DNA of 53,965 nucleotides, taken from positions 1 to 53,965 of IMG/VR virus record IMGVR_UViG_3300025669_001165. The stretch is one strand, 5' to 3'. The notes under the pieces were generated by a model. The model saw only the letters and a program-made list of their open reading frames with translations, was not told where the DNA came from and did no database searches. Positions 1-8,624 of the stretch are shown here, in pieces (the first letter of the stretch is position 1; each line of letters begins with the position of its first letter). Both the position numbers and the translations under genes were made by a program. This DNA is from a virus.

Positions 1-220
1 CTGTCGACACATCCCACTCTGCCTCGTTCGCAGGTGCTCCTATTGCTCGATGAGTATCCATTTCCCGCATCTCTTCTCTCGAAAAGATGTAGTACTTGTC
101 ACTTTCTTTAACGACCTTTACAACGGGAAGTAGCATCTCAGCAACGAACGCGAGGTTACGATACTTAATCGCAAGATTGGTGAGTGGCGTGCTTACATGA
201 ACGTTTGCTCTTTTAGGCAT
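1..220 (-). CDS. Major capsid protein, N-terminal 73 residues (runs off window)
   Basis: The first 73 codons of a gene are cut by the left edge. The protein opens MPKRANVHVSTPLTNLAIKY and continues with a YYIFSREEMRE stretch and a GAPANEAEW stretch. This looks like the N-terminal arm of a family of tailed-phage major capsid proteins (an LTN-IAYRN-FVA-LLPVV pattern). An AGGGAGGTGTTAGGCC ribosome site precedes the ATG. It follows protease, scaffold and decoration genes, the usual place for the capsid gene. Identity rests on this short stretch and on context, because the core of the fold lies outside. Confidence 0.7.
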   Translation of the reverse strand, partial: MPKRANVHVSTPLTNLAIKYRNLAFVAEMLLPVVKVVKESDKYYIFSREEMREMDTHRAIGAPANEAEWDVST

Positions 221-236
221 GGCCTAACACCTCCCT

Positions 237-644
237 TTAGATTTTTTCCTCACGGATGTTTACATAGGCGGTAACTATATCACCACTAGCTGTAGGTGCT
301 TCTTCATAATGGCCAACAACGCCATCTCCAGAAGTCCAAGCCGTAGGTGTAGATACCTGACCGGTCGCATCATGAATGTGCAACATGTCACCGATAGAAC
401 CTGCAATCGCTGCGCGAACGTAGCTCTTACCTATCTGCATAACATTTACAACATCACCTGATGCTGCTGCGTCATCCTGAACGATACCGGCTATGAGATT
501 GTCACCACTGGCGGCGGCATTAGTAACATGCCCTTCCTGACCAGCTGCGCCACTCCCACTGTAAACAACAACCGAGTACTGAGTTAAAGCCTCATCAGCA
601 ATAAAAGAGTCTGCAAGTACTGGTCTATAACCTCTACTTGACAT
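237..644 (-). CDS. Capsid decoration / head-stabilising protein (DUF2190-like)
   Basis: A 135-residue, small-residue-rich beta protein with the layout of the DUF2190/decoration family: an N-terminal RPV segment, then an internal A-x-I-G-D-M-L-H turn and a final V-T-A-Y-V strand. Such proteins bind the outside of the capsid shell. It sits between the protease/scaffold gene and the capsid gene, as is common. The tripeptide SGD occurs four times at predicted turns (see findings). The start has an AAAGGAGGGTTAT ribosome site. The family call comes from pattern recognition, not a search. Confidence 0.7.
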   Translation of the reverse strand: MSSRGYRPVLADSFIADEALTQYSVVVYSGSGAAGQEGHVTNAAASGDNLIAGIVQDDAAASGDVVNVMQIGKSYVRAAIAGSIGDMLHIHDATGQVSTPTAWTSGDGVVGHYEEAPTASGDIVTAYVNIREEKI

Positions 645-729
645 ATAACCCTCCTTTATTTACTAACATTAGACTACATTTAATTAATAACACTACTAAC
701 CGCTTTCCTTTTGTAAAGCACTAACATTA

Positions 730-1428
730 TTAGTCCTCATCGGAAAGTCCCTGCTCCTTGTCCTCTTCTTTGAACGCGGCGCTAACATGTACCAATGCAT
801 CTGTATAAGATACATCCTCATGCTCTTTCATATATTTCTGAACTTCCACTTCTAACTCACCATCAGTAAGTTTGTAAGTGTCGTCCCCTACCTTAACCTC
901 ATCTTTCAATTCACCCTCTCCCTCTTTACCATTAGGAGAAGCTTCCTTAAAGTCAACGAGTTTAGGAAGTTTACTGAGTAGATTCTGGAACGCTTCAAAC
1001 TGAGATAACTCAGTCTCAATACTCTTCCCATCATCGCCTTTCTTCGTAAACGTGCCCAACTTATCCTCTTCATTTAGCTGCAAGAGAATAGCTTTTGCCT
1101 CTGCTTCGAACGCTGGTAGAACTTTACCAGATGTCTTCAGGTCTTTGAGAAAACTCTCAACCTTACTTTCTTTAGCCTGAGCGTGAAGTTTTACGTTCTC
1201 TTTCTCGGCTTCATCAAGTGAAGTTTTCATCTTCTCATAGTCTGTCTTCATCGTCTTAAGACCATCCAACTCTTTCTTGTAAGTATCCAGGTCTCCCTGA
1301 ATCTTAGCCTTAGTTGTCTCGTCCTGTTCCTTAGCGAACTTCGCTTCTGCATCAGACTGCTTCTGCGCTATACCTTCTATAGCACTTGACAGAGTAGCCA
1401 GTTTTTCAACTATGTCTTTGATTTCCAT
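730..1428 (-). CDS. Nested in-frame scaffold protein
   Basis: Inside the protease gene an ATG at 1428 (protein MEIKDIVEKL...) is preceded by AAGAAGGAGGTGAAAGT, a near-perfect ribosome site with good spacing, in the same frame. The 232-residue product is a lysine/glutamate-rich coiled coil ending in an acidic tail. It would be made in excess over the protease, as with Mu I/Z and lambda C/Nu3. The nested product is inferred from the Shine-Dalgarno sequence and the domain boundary. Confidence 0.75.
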   Translation of the reverse strand: MEIKDIVEKLATLSSAIEGIAQKQSDAEAKFAKEQDETTKAKIQGDLDTYKKELDGLKTMKTDYEKMKTSLDEAEKENVKLHAQAKESKVESFLKDLKTSGKVLPAFEAEAKAILLQLNEEDKLGTFTKKGDDGKSIETELSQFEAFQNLLSKLPKLVDFKEASPNGKEGEGELKDEVKVGDDTYKLTDGELEVEVQKYMKEHEDVSYTDALVHVSAAFKEEDKEQGLSDED

Positions 1429-2277
1429 ACTTTCACCTCCTTCTTTGGATTTGTCTTTTCCAACCATCTTTGTCCCGCATTTAGGGCAACTCACTTCAGA
1501 ACAAGGAGTTCCTTTATCATGTTCCTTTTGAAAACTACAACTAGGACAAACACAAACGCTAGAACCCCCATCACCTTGAGAAGGTCCCCCTTGTCCTTTA
1601 CCATCCCCTCTTGCGAAAGAATTTTCAAACTTCATATCCTCTTCACCCTCTAGCGCATAAGTTATTCCTACTAATTCCTTGGTATCCAACAAGTTATCTT
1701 CCTTTGATAACTTAATGGGTTCCATACCTGCAACAGCGGGAATTTCATGCCCTAAGAGAGACACCGCAATGATTACGTCTTTGTATACCGTATCATCTAC
1801 CTTGAAGCCGAGACGCAGTTCAATACTTCTTTCAGCAAATCTCTTATCTCGTATCCACTCTGCTACCTTACTAGGAACGAAATCGACATCTGCAAAGAGT
1901 CTTAAACTACCTCTCGTCTCTCTTGCTTCTATATTAACGATATCACCAAAGGATGCTAATCCTGCTAAAGACTCTTGGTCAGTTCTATGAGTTATCTTTA
2001 GCTTCGGAACAACTTGTTCCTTTAGTGCTTTGAAGTTACTCGCCATTCTCTTTATATCTTCTTCCGTGAACTTACGACCATTCCAGGTACCCACTCGAAA
2101 GATTTCCATTCCCCGAATGTTTACTAATGGCCCATCAAGGAAAGACGCGAGATTGAAATCCTTAACTGCTTTCGTAGCAGCTTCCGGAGATTCGCTATTA
2201 GCTACCTCTACCCAACGTTTCTTTTCTACTGGTGATAGTTTCTTAACGAACTTCTCTACATCGGCAATCTTCCACAT
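730..2277 (-). CDS. Head maturation protease with C-terminal scaffold (Mu GpI-like)
   Basis: A 515-residue protein. Residues about 60-195 resemble the Mu gpI prohead protease. A histidine lies in KITHRTDQ, followed by an LAG glycine segment, an F-A-E-R-S-I-E-L segment (Ser in the SxE position), and LLGHEIPAV near the end of the domain. Residues about 240-275 hold four to six cysteines in CPSC and CPKCG pairs, a zinc ribbon that is not part of the usual family. From residue 284 on it is a charged coiled coil typical of scaffolds, and an internal start there has its own strong ribosome site. It would cleave scaffold and capsid arms during assembly. The catalytic assignment is by analogy. Confidence 0.8.
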   Translation of the reverse strand: MWKIADVEKFVKKLSPVEKKRWVEVANSESPEAATKAVKDFNLASFLDGPLVNIRGMEIFRVGTWNGRKFTEEDIKRMASNFKALKEQVVPKLKITHRTDQESLAGLASFGDIVNIEARETRGSLRLFADVDFVPSKVAEWIRDKRFAERSIELRLGFKVDDTVYKDVIIAVSLLGHEIPAVAGMEPIKLSKEDNLLDTKELVGITYALEGEEDMKFENSFARGDGKGQGGPSQGDGGSSVCVCPSCSFQKEHDKGTPCSEVSCPKCGTKMVGKDKSKEGGESMEIKDIVEKLATLSSAIEGIAQKQSDAEAKFAKEQDETTKAKIQGDLDTYKKELDGLKTMKTDYEKMKTSLDEAEKENVKLHAQAKESKVESFLKDLKTSGKVLPAFEAEAKAILLQLNEEDKLGTFTKKGDDGKSIETELSQFEAFQNLLSKLPKLVDFKEASPNGKEGEGELKDEVKVGDDTYKLTDGELEVEVQKYMKEHEDVSYTDALVHVSAAFKEEDKEQGLSDED

Positions 2278-2286
2278 GTGTACCTC

Positions 2287-2697
2287 CTATTCTGGTTTTT
2301 CTTTCTTTTCTGGTTTTTCTTTCTTTTCCGGTGTTGGTTCATCATCTACAACAAACTCTACTAGATGTGCAACATCATATGCACTTAAGGTACATTTCTC
2401 AAGTGCTGACTGAGGAATCAGTTCTACTGTCAGTTCTATCTCTTCCTCTGTAAACTCTTTCCACATTGCTCCAAACTCTCCTACCTTCTCTTTAGGAATC
2501 TTGAAAGAACCGTTCTCCCCTTCTTCCCCGTGTTTCTTAATCATCTCGTTTCTCGTATTCTCGATATGCTTCATCTCTGCTGTTATCTTTGCTGCCAACT
2601 TAGATAACCGATACGATAACTTGGACGGTAACTCTTTCGCTAGAACCTTATCTAACGCTTCCTTCTTCTCTAGTAACGCTGCAATCTTTATCTTCAT
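2287..2697 (-). CDS. Nested DUF1617-like small head/tail protein
   Basis: The ATG at 2697 follows GGCAAGGAGGAAGAGGT, a very strong ribosome site. In the longer reading this site is translated as part of a GQGGRG linker. The 136-residue product begins MKIKIAALLEKKEALDKVLA and contains the R-N-E-M-I-K-K-H-G, V-E-L-I-P and Y-D-V-A-H-L segments I associate with the DUF1617 family of small phage structural-region proteins. The strong site suggests it is made on its own, with the longer fusion as a minor product or the result of a lost stop codon. Confidence 0.6.
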   Translation of the reverse strand: MKIKIAALLEKKEALDKVLAKELPSKLSYRLSKLAAKITAEMKHIENTRNEMIKKHGEEGENGSFKIPKEKVGEFGAMWKEFTEEEIELTVELIPQSALEKCTLSAYDVAHLVEFVVDDEPTPEKKEKPEKKEKPE

Positions 2698-3069
2698 ACC
2701 TCTTCCTCCTTGCCCCTTTGGGGTCCGTTTGTGTACTTCCTTTTTACTTGGGTATCCATAATGACCGACTTCATATCCGCCATAAGCCTCTACAGGCCAG
2801 CCGGGATTGTTCATCCAAATCGTATCCTTCCCGACTAACCACTCTTTCTTCTCGTCATAATACTTTACCCACATATGTTTGCTAGGCTCGTGATGGTTGT
2901 TGCCCCACCAGCCATGACCGTAGCGGATAGACAGACCCTTGTTCTGGTATCGTTCTCCCCAGAGCAGGGCGTTGTCAACACAAAGACCATTAGCTTCCTT
3001 AAGCTTGCCTCCCGTAAGAAGCAAGCCTATAAGGATTAAGGTTATGAGTATGATGTATCGTTTCTTCAT
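2287..3069 (-). CDS. Membrane-anchored transglutaminase-like domain joined to DUF1617-like domain
   Basis: The ATG at 3069 is chosen because CGGAGTAT lies before it and it avoids a 56-base overlap with the fibre gene. The 260-residue protein starts KKRYIILITLILIGLLL, a signal peptide or anchor. It then has CVDNALLW, a W/G/H-rich stretch, HMWVKYY and WLVGKDT, so Cys, His and Asp stand in the order of a transglutaminase-like catalytic triad. Residues about 125-260 are a helical DUF1617-like domain, with a second start inside (next entry). A KKEKPE repeat closes the protein. The function is unknown; peptidoglycan or protein cross-link chemistry is a guess. Confidence 0.55.
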   Translation of the reverse strand: MKKRYIILITLILIGLLLTGGKLKEANGLCVDNALLWGERYQNKGLSIRYGHGWWGNNHHEPSKHMWVKYYDEKKEWLVGKDTIWMNNPGWPVEAYGGYEVGHYGYPSKKEVHKRTPKGQGGRGMKIKIAALLEKKEALDKVLAKELPSKLSYRLSKLAAKITAEMKHIENTRNEMIKKHGEEGENGSFKIPKEKVGEFGAMWKEFTEEEIELTVELIPQSALEKCTLSAYDVAHLVEFVVDDEPTPEKKEKPEKKEKPE

Positions 3070-3082
3070 TATACTCCGATGT

Positions 3083-5266
3083 TTACATGTTGTAGTAGCC
3101 ACGGGTCTTGGAATATAACTGCCAGACCTGTGCCGCACTCAGTTCTTCTGCCGTTACGAATAGTCTGCCTAGGTCACCTTGGAAATATGCCGTAGAAGTT
3201 TGTTGTTTTCCTATCATTGGAGTTGCAGCAAGATTTTCCATAGCCACATAAGAAGCATCGTTTGTAGCAGTTGATGCTACTGCGACTCCATCTACATAAA
3301 ATGTTATTCCATCGGCAGCTGTTGCTCCACCCGTAGAATCATAAACCATTACTATATGATGCCACCCCTCAGATAAAGCAGCATCCGAAAGACAACTTGG
3401 GTTTTTACTAACACTCTGGTCGTATAATCCTATCCATAACTTTTCATCAGCACCTATGTGAAATAAATATTCTAAGTTACTTGAGTTCCACTTTCCAAGG
3501 ATAGTCTGATTAGTAGCCCCTGCTACAACCTCTACCCATGCACCTATGCTAAACGGATTAGTACCACTATCATCAAAGCTCATGTCGTCTGTATCTGGTG
3601 TAGTTAAATACCCGCCAGCTGTTGCGTTTGGACTATATACATAAGCATTACCTTGAGTAGTCTTACTAGGTGCGTTAGTAGAAGCATAAGTCCATACCCT
3701 ACCAGCACCATTCTCTAATCCTAGTTCAGTCTGTGCCGCTGCCATAGTTGCGTTAGTAAACCCTACAATGGCTACTGGTGCTGTAAGTATGCCTAGAAGG
3801 TCACCTGCTTCGGAATGTGTATTATCAGTAGCATTAAGAGCTGTTGATTTACCCCCAACTATCGAGGCTGTACCGTCACTTATCGTGCCACTAGACATTG
3901 AAGCTGTGCCGTCTGAGAAAGCATCACTAACCACCGTCCCACCATAAGTAATAGTACCACTTGTAGTGTTGTTTACTAGGGTTGTGTCGTAGAGGGTGAC
4001 TACTCCAGATGTTGCTTGCAATACATCATAAGTTGCACCACTCAATACAGTATTATATGTGTTCACTATACAATGTACTGCACCTATACATAACAATGAA
4101 TCTCTTGTTGCCTCTATATTGCTGTTGTATATATTAGTAGTAAAATCTGTGTTGGCAGCAACCCTGCGTATATCTATACCGTCAGAACTTCCAGTACCAG
4201 CATTTTCTATAACAACGTTGCTTATAGTGCCACCAGCGTCATAGAGCGTCATGCCTATAATAGTTGCACCAGTAGCTCCTGTTATCTTAACATTGTCAAC
4301 TATAAGTCCTGAGAGTGGTGTTCCTGCACCAGTAGATACTATACCAATATCAGAAGCTCCAGTCATAGCTATCGTAAGGTTAGCTATACGGACATCATCA
4401 ACTGTTATATCAAACACATTCTTACTAGCAGTAGCACAGGCTATAGTAGTATGACCAATACCCTGACCAACAACATTAATAGATTGAGCTATATCTATAT
4501 CATCAGAGATAACATAGGTATCCGTACCAGCACCAGATGTGTTATCTCCACCCGCAAGAACAACAGTATCACCAGCTGTTGCTGCAGTAATGTAACTTTC
4601 TATAAGTAAGTGGTCATCTGTCCCACTTCCAGCAGGAACATACCATACGTTACCCGTAGTCCAGTTTATTGCTCCAACGGGAGAGAAAACTAAGTTAGTG
4701 GGTGATACTAATACTATGTCTCCTGTATCAGCAGTTATACTAAAGTCTCCTTGGTCATCCGCACTTAAGGCTAGCTCTACTTGAGGGTCTCCTGTATAGG
4801 CACCCTTTATCATACGAAACACATTACAATTACTTGATGCTGAACCCATCTGAAGAACCTGAGCACCATTTACATATACTCCTGCTCCAGAATCGAAGTT
4901 TACTATACCATTAGTTTCTCCGGGTCTTAAATACATATCTCCATTAGCACCATACGCAAGAAAACCTGCTACACTTCCTGCTTGCCATCCCACATTAGAA
5001 TCTGCTGGAGCATTAAATTGAATGGCTCCTAATGCTGTTACTGTAATAGCATCTTCAAACAGTATTCTACTTGAGTCTGAAGCCTTCCCAATAATCTCTC
5101 CATCTGATAATAGTATGTCTCCACTTGCACCTCTTACGAATGTATTCAAACCACTCATAAGGATGTCCTTTGCTGCCCAACTACTACTCTGGTCAGCTAT
5201 CAATAACTTATCCACCGGTAATGGAGTTATTATTGTCTCGGTTGGAAAGTTTATAGTTGTAGCCAC
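3083..5266 (-). CDS. Fibre/appendage protein: beta-helix plus LamG-like C-terminus
   Basis: A 727-residue protein with a GTG start after AAGGAGGTGTTAGA. Residues 1-200 are strand-rich with D-I-L-L-S-D and G-D-M-Y-L-R-P turns, as in virion appendage stems. Residues about 205-450 have repeated V-V-I-E-N-A / I-V-D-N-V-K-I rungs of a right-handed parallel beta-helix. Two near-identical SDGTAS units follow at about 460-480. Residues about 545-720 look like a concanavalin/LamG domain, with F-S-I-G-A-W-V, G-W-H-H-I-V-M-V-Y-D and F-Y-V-D-G-V. Such proteins bind host glycans. It lies among head genes rather than after the tail tip, so a capsid or neck fibre is possible. Confidence 0.75.
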   Translation of the reverse strand: MATTINFPTETIITPLPVDKLLIADQSSSWAAKDILMSGLNTFVRGASGDILLSDGEIIGKASDSSRILFEDAITVTALGAIQFNAPADSNVGWQAGSVAGFLAYGANGDMYLRPGETNGIVNFDSGAGVYVNGAQVLQMGSASSNCNVFRMIKGAYTGDPQVELALSADDQGDFSITADTGDIVLVSPTNLVFSPVGAINWTTGNVWYVPAGSGTDDHLLIESYITAATAGDTVVLAGGDNTSGAGTDTYVISDDIDIAQSINVVGQGIGHTTIACATASKNVFDITVDDVRIANLTIAMTGASDIGIVSTGAGTPLSGLIVDNVKITGATGATIIGMTLYDAGGTISNVVIENAGTGSSDGIDIRRVAANTDFTTNIYNSNIEATRDSLLCIGAVHCIVNTYNTVLSGATYDVLQATSGVVTLYDTTLVNNTTSGTITYGGTVVSDAFSDGTASMSSGTISDGTASIVGGKSTALNATDNTHSEAGDLLGILTAPVAIVGFTNATMAAAQTELGLENGAGRVWTYASTNAPSKTTQGNAYVYSPNATAGGYLTTPDTDDMSFDDSGTNPFSIGAWVEVVAGATNQTILGKWNSSNLEYLFHIGADEKLWIGLYDQSVSKNPSCLSDAALSEGWHHIVMVYDSTGGATAADGITFYVDGVAVASTATNDASYVAMENLAATPMIGKQQTSTAYFQGDLGRLFVTAEELSAAQVWQLYSKTRGYYNM

Positions 5267-5278
5267 TCTAACACCTCC

Positions 5279-5551
5279 TTAAGTCTTCCAAAAATGCATT
5301 GCAACTGCTGTTAGTATTGCTGTTAATATAATCCCCATTAGAAACCATTGTTTGTTAACTGCTCCTACTATGGTTTCGACTTTACCTTTTAATCCTGGAG
5401 TTCCATTTCCAAATATTACCTTATGTACCATATCCTTAAACTCTATCATAGTATCCATCTTAGTATCGATGCTCTCCATCTTTACCTTTATTGCATTCAC
5501 TTCAGTAAATGTCCTGTCCATTACTTCATCATGTTTTGCACATTTATCCAT
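5279..5551 (-). CDS. Small coiled-coil protein with C-terminal membrane segment
   Basis: A 90-residue protein: residues 1-50 form an amphipathic coiled coil (V-N-A-I-K-V-K-M-E-S-I-D), then an I-F-G-N-G-x-P-G-L-K motif, then one hydrophobic helix F-L-M-G-I-I-L-T-A-I-L-T-A-V-A-M. This layout is common in prophages near portal or lysis genes and resembles hemolysin XhlA-type proteins. AAGGAGAAGTAA precedes the ATG. It may help membrane disruption or be a minor membrane protein; no catalytic feature is seen. Confidence 0.65.
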   Translation of the reverse strand: MDKCAKHDEVMDRTFTEVNAIKVKMESIDTKMDTMIEFKDMVHKVIFGNGTPGLKGKVETIVGAVNKQWFLMGIILTAILTAVAMHFWKT

Positions 5552-5561
5552 TTACTTCTCC

Positions 5562-5642
5562 TTATCTTACTTCCACCTTAGCTCCGGCACCAACTCTCAA
5601 GTACAATAAACCAGATAAATCATCATTAATAGTAAGTGTCAT
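5562..5642 (-). CDS. Possible 26-residue micro-gene
   Basis: The ATG comes one base after the portal stop codon (TAAGATG) with GGGGAT in ribosome-site position. It encodes MTLTINDDLSGLLYLRVGAG followed by AKVEVR. It fills the only gap between two tightly packed genes. Nothing identifies its function, and it could be a chance reading frame. Confidence 0.35.
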   Translation of the reverse strand: MTLTINDDLSGLLYLRVGAGAKVEVR

Positions 5643-5643
5643 C

Positions 5644-8394
5644 TTATCCCCAATACCCTGTTAGTACTGTTTGTCTTATCCATTCTTCTTTACCTGGTTC
5701 GAATATGAATAGAACTCCATACTGCGTAACCCTGAACTTCGTTTTACAACTAAGACACAAGAATGTTCTAGTCCCTAATGTGTCAGATAGTTCTATGATG
5801 TCTGTATCACCGCATTGTGCAATAGGACATCTCACTATAGGGTTCATATCCTGGTCATCAATAGGTTCTGTCCTTTGTGCATATGTTGTTATCTTGTTTA
5901 ACCAATCTAATCCAAAGCCTGTTGCTCTTCCTAACTTAGTACTCTCTTTAGCAAAGTCACTTACTTCAACTCCACCCTTCTCTTCTATCTCTGGTTTAGA
6001 TACTGCTGTGACTGAAGACCTACAACTGAAGTGAGCCGGAGGTGGTTCTATCTCGCCTGTCTTGAATATCTTAGCATCCATCCCTTCACAATAGGGACTT
6101 GTACGATTATCCAATACAGAAGTCCACATTAGGTATGGGACAAACTCTTTAACGTCGGGTGATTGAAACATTCTCATTCTACCTTCATTCAATGCTTCAT
6201 TTACATTCGTTCTTACTATAGTCTCTAATCTTGCAGCGTTGAGTAACTTACCGTTCTTTATCTCCCCCTCTGCAATGTACTTCTGAAACAACGTATGAAG
6301 ACTCTTCTGTGTATCCTTTAACAATCCATCTCTTATACCTTTCTCAATAATCAGTTTAGACTGACCTAGTACATACTCACTCTCTATACCAGATATGGTA
6401 AATGCTCTCTTATCATAGTAGTTCATCTCTATACTCTTAGCCAAAGGTATATTCTTCTTTGCTTTACCTTGAGGGTTATACGTTACTATCACTTTCCTGT
6501 TAAAGAAGTCTAATGCCTCTGACGGCGGGATTGGGTCCCATGGTTCGACTGCAAAGTCTACCTTTGAGAGTAATCCGAACTTACGTTTGATGGTTGCTGG
6601 GTAACCTACTGATATGATTTCTTCCATTGCATGTAGCTTCGAATCCAAGAATGTCTTTACTAGTACATCACGCAACTCCGTCTTGAACTCACCTACGTAC
6701 CTTAACTGAAGTTTGTTTACTCCATTGATGTCTTTCTCCCGTACTAACTTATCTGCTTTCTTCATGATGTCATCTCTCCACTTGATACATATGGGAGTTA
6801 ATGCATCTCTCAAAGCACTCTCTAAGAATAGCATCTCTTCTAAGAGTTCATCGTAGTCTGTTTTCTCTTCAAAGGAAGTCAACTCTCTACTAAGTGCCAT
6901 CTTCTTAGGTTCCGCTTCTTCCTCATTAGGTATCTTTCTTCCTGGCTTACCTCCTGGGAGTTTACCTTTACCCTTCTTCTTAGGAAGTTCTTTAGGTTCA
7001 TCTCCTGTCTTACCATCTGCTCCAATAGGTTTACCTGTTATTGGGTCAAACCCTTTATGTGGTAGTATTGGGTCTGGTGCTTTATCAACTTCACCTATTG
7101 CATTCTGATGTGGATACTTCTCTAAGTCTCTTTCTGGTAAGTTCATATATTCTCTTACCCATTCTTCTCTCTTATCTATCAATCCACCATCTGCAAGTAT
7201 CTTTACTACTTTACTTCTTGCATCTGATTGGTCATCCTCTAAACTCTCAAACTTGAACTTCGGTAACAAGTCAATGTCTACCTCTCCAAAGTTCATTGCT
7301 ATAAGAGGTCTTATGATTTGTTCTCCTACTACCATCTCTTCTAAGTCTCTACCCATCATCTCAAGTACAAACATGAATACATCGAAGTGCTTCTTACCTA
7401 ATGCATAACTCCCTACCTCTTGCTGGTCTTGAAACCCTAACAGATTAGGTACTAATACTGCTCTTGCTATCATCCCGTCAAATCTGTTTATGGCTTCTCC
7501 ATATGAGACCTTTCCATTTCTTGTTGCTTCTAACAACTCAAATGTGATGTTATCCGGCGTTCTAAAGCCAGATTTGGCTTGCAGGTTCTTCAGTATGCTG
7601 TCTATTTCATCAATGGCCGTCTTATTCAATCCTTTACCCTTTGCAGGATACTTAGCCATTACTGTAGGCATTCCAAACCTCTCATTGAAGATGTTCCACC
7701 ATTTGATGTTTAACTTCTTACTCCACCAAGCAGCATAGGCGGCCCTTAAGTCAGATGTACCATAAGGATTACCATGTTCACTATTGTACGAGTATATAAC
7801 AAACTTCTCTGGGGGAAATGGATTCTCAGATGACCCGAGGGCTTTACTATCTAATGTTGCTCCCATGTTCTCAAAGACAACTCCTATTACGTTGTTATGA
7901 TTATCACACTTGAAGTCATAACCATATGGTTGTCTACTACCTAACTTCATAAGACCTATCTTACCTTTGTGCTCTCCTTCTTCGTATATACCAAATACCT
8001 TTTCAGATAGAGAATATCCAAACTCTACTGCAGTCAGCAGATTCAACAAGTCATTCTCAAACGTACCTTTCATCTTCTTGAATACATACTCAACAAAGTC
8101 TGCCATCTTTACGCTTTGGTCATTAGTCTCATCACCAGGATGTATTGCCCAACCTGTACTAAGTCTAGCAAACTTCTTAATCGTAAGAGATGCTTTGACT
8201 TGGTCATCAGTCTTCATATCCTGATATATCCTAAGTCCTTTCTTCCCTACTAGACTATCTGGGTTATACTTCTTAAGCATAAATGAAGAGTTCACATTGT
8301 CTTCACTGCTACTAATCTCTTTCCTTAGCTGTCCATCTGTAGCAGGAATCCTCTTAGTAGCAAAAAGGTTCTTAATTGTGTTTACGATTTCCAT
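5644..8394 (-). CDS. Portal (DUF935/Mu gp29-like) fused to MuF head protein and a zinc ribbon
   Basis: A 916-residue protein. Residues 1 to about 480 match the Mu gp29-type portal: a D-D-Q-V-K-A-S-L helix, Y-G-Y-S-L-S-E-K-V-F and P-Y-G-T-S-D-L-R segments. A basic linker with KKGKGKLPGGK follows. Residues about 690-830 are a MuF/SPP1 gp7-type domain, with R-T-N-V-N-E-A-L-N-E-G-R, a D-N-R-T-S-P-Y-C-E-G-M-D core and P-P-A-H-F-S-C-R-S. The last 60 residues hold two cysteine pairs (CPIAQC, CLSC) of a zinc ribbon. In Mu these are separate genes (29 and 30). The portal forms the DNA entry ring and MuF is a minor head protein, often injected. Confidence 0.88.
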   Translation of the reverse strand: MEIVNTIKNLFATKRIPATDGQLRKEISSSEDNVNSSFMLKKYNPDSLVGKKGLRIYQDMKTDDQVKASLTIKKFARLSTGWAIHPGDETNDQSVKMADFVEYVFKKMKGTFENDLLNLLTAVEFGYSLSEKVFGIYEEGEHKGKIGLMKLGSRQPYGYDFKCDNHNNVIGVVFENMGATLDSKALGSSENPFPPEKFVIYSYNSEHGNPYGTSDLRAAYAAWWSKKLNIKWWNIFNERFGMPTVMAKYPAKGKGLNKTAIDEIDSILKNLQAKSGFRTPDNITFELLEATRNGKVSYGEAINRFDGMIARAVLVPNLLGFQDQQEVGSYALGKKHFDVFMFVLEMMGRDLEEMVVGEQIIRPLIAMNFGEVDIDLLPKFKFESLEDDQSDARSKVVKILADGGLIDKREEWVREYMNLPERDLEKYPHQNAIGEVDKAPDPILPHKGFDPITGKPIGADGKTGDEPKELPKKKGKGKLPGGKPGRKIPNEEEAEPKKMALSRELTSFEEKTDYDELLEEMLFLESALRDALTPICIKWRDDIMKKADKLVREKDINGVNKLQLRYVGEFKTELRDVLVKTFLDSKLHAMEEIISVGYPATIKRKFGLLSKVDFAVEPWDPIPPSEALDFFNRKVIVTYNPQGKAKKNIPLAKSIEMNYYDKRAFTISGIESEYVLGQSKLIIEKGIRDGLLKDTQKSLHTLFQKYIAEGEIKNGKLLNAARLETIVRTNVNEALNEGRMRMFQSPDVKEFVPYLMWTSVLDNRTSPYCEGMDAKIFKTGEIEPPPAHFSCRSSVTAVSKPEIEEKGGVEVSDFAKESTKLGRATGFGLDWLNKITTYAQRTEPIDDQDMNPIVRCPIAQCGDTDIIELSDTLGTRTFLCLSCKTKFRVTQYGVLFIFEPGKEEWIRQTVLTGYWG

Positions 8395-8612
8395 AGTTTC
8401 TCCAAGTCCTCTACAGTTTTGAATTCATTGGTTACATTAGTATGTGGCTTATGTTTAATCCCTGAAAGCTTTTCTTTTCTTCTTAAGTCCGCCTGTAGAT
8501 GCTTATACACTAGTCTACCCACCGTAAGGATATCACCAATACTATAAGCATGGAACAACTCTCTCCATCTTCTTTCTGGCATCCTTATAAGTAGTAAAGC
8601 AACATCCACCAT
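8382..8612 (-). CDS. Hypothetical 76-residue protein
   Basis: The gene overlaps the portal start by 13 bases and is preceded by AAAGGAATAATATA. The protein is basic and helical (R-M-P-E-R-R-W-R-E-L-F-H). I do not recognise it. Its position between the terminase block and the portal suggests a small head or packaging accessory. Confidence 0.7.
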   Translation of the reverse strand: MVDVALLLIRMPERRWRELFHAYSIGDILTVGRLVYKHLQADLRRKEKLSGIKHKPHTNVTNEFKTVEDLEKLWKS

Positions 8613-8624
8613 TATATTATTCCT

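Noticed and set aside
3070-3138. Longer start for the Tgase-like gene
   Set aside because: It would overlap the fibre gene by 56 bases and lacks a ribosome site; the ATG at 3069 starts a clean signal sequence.
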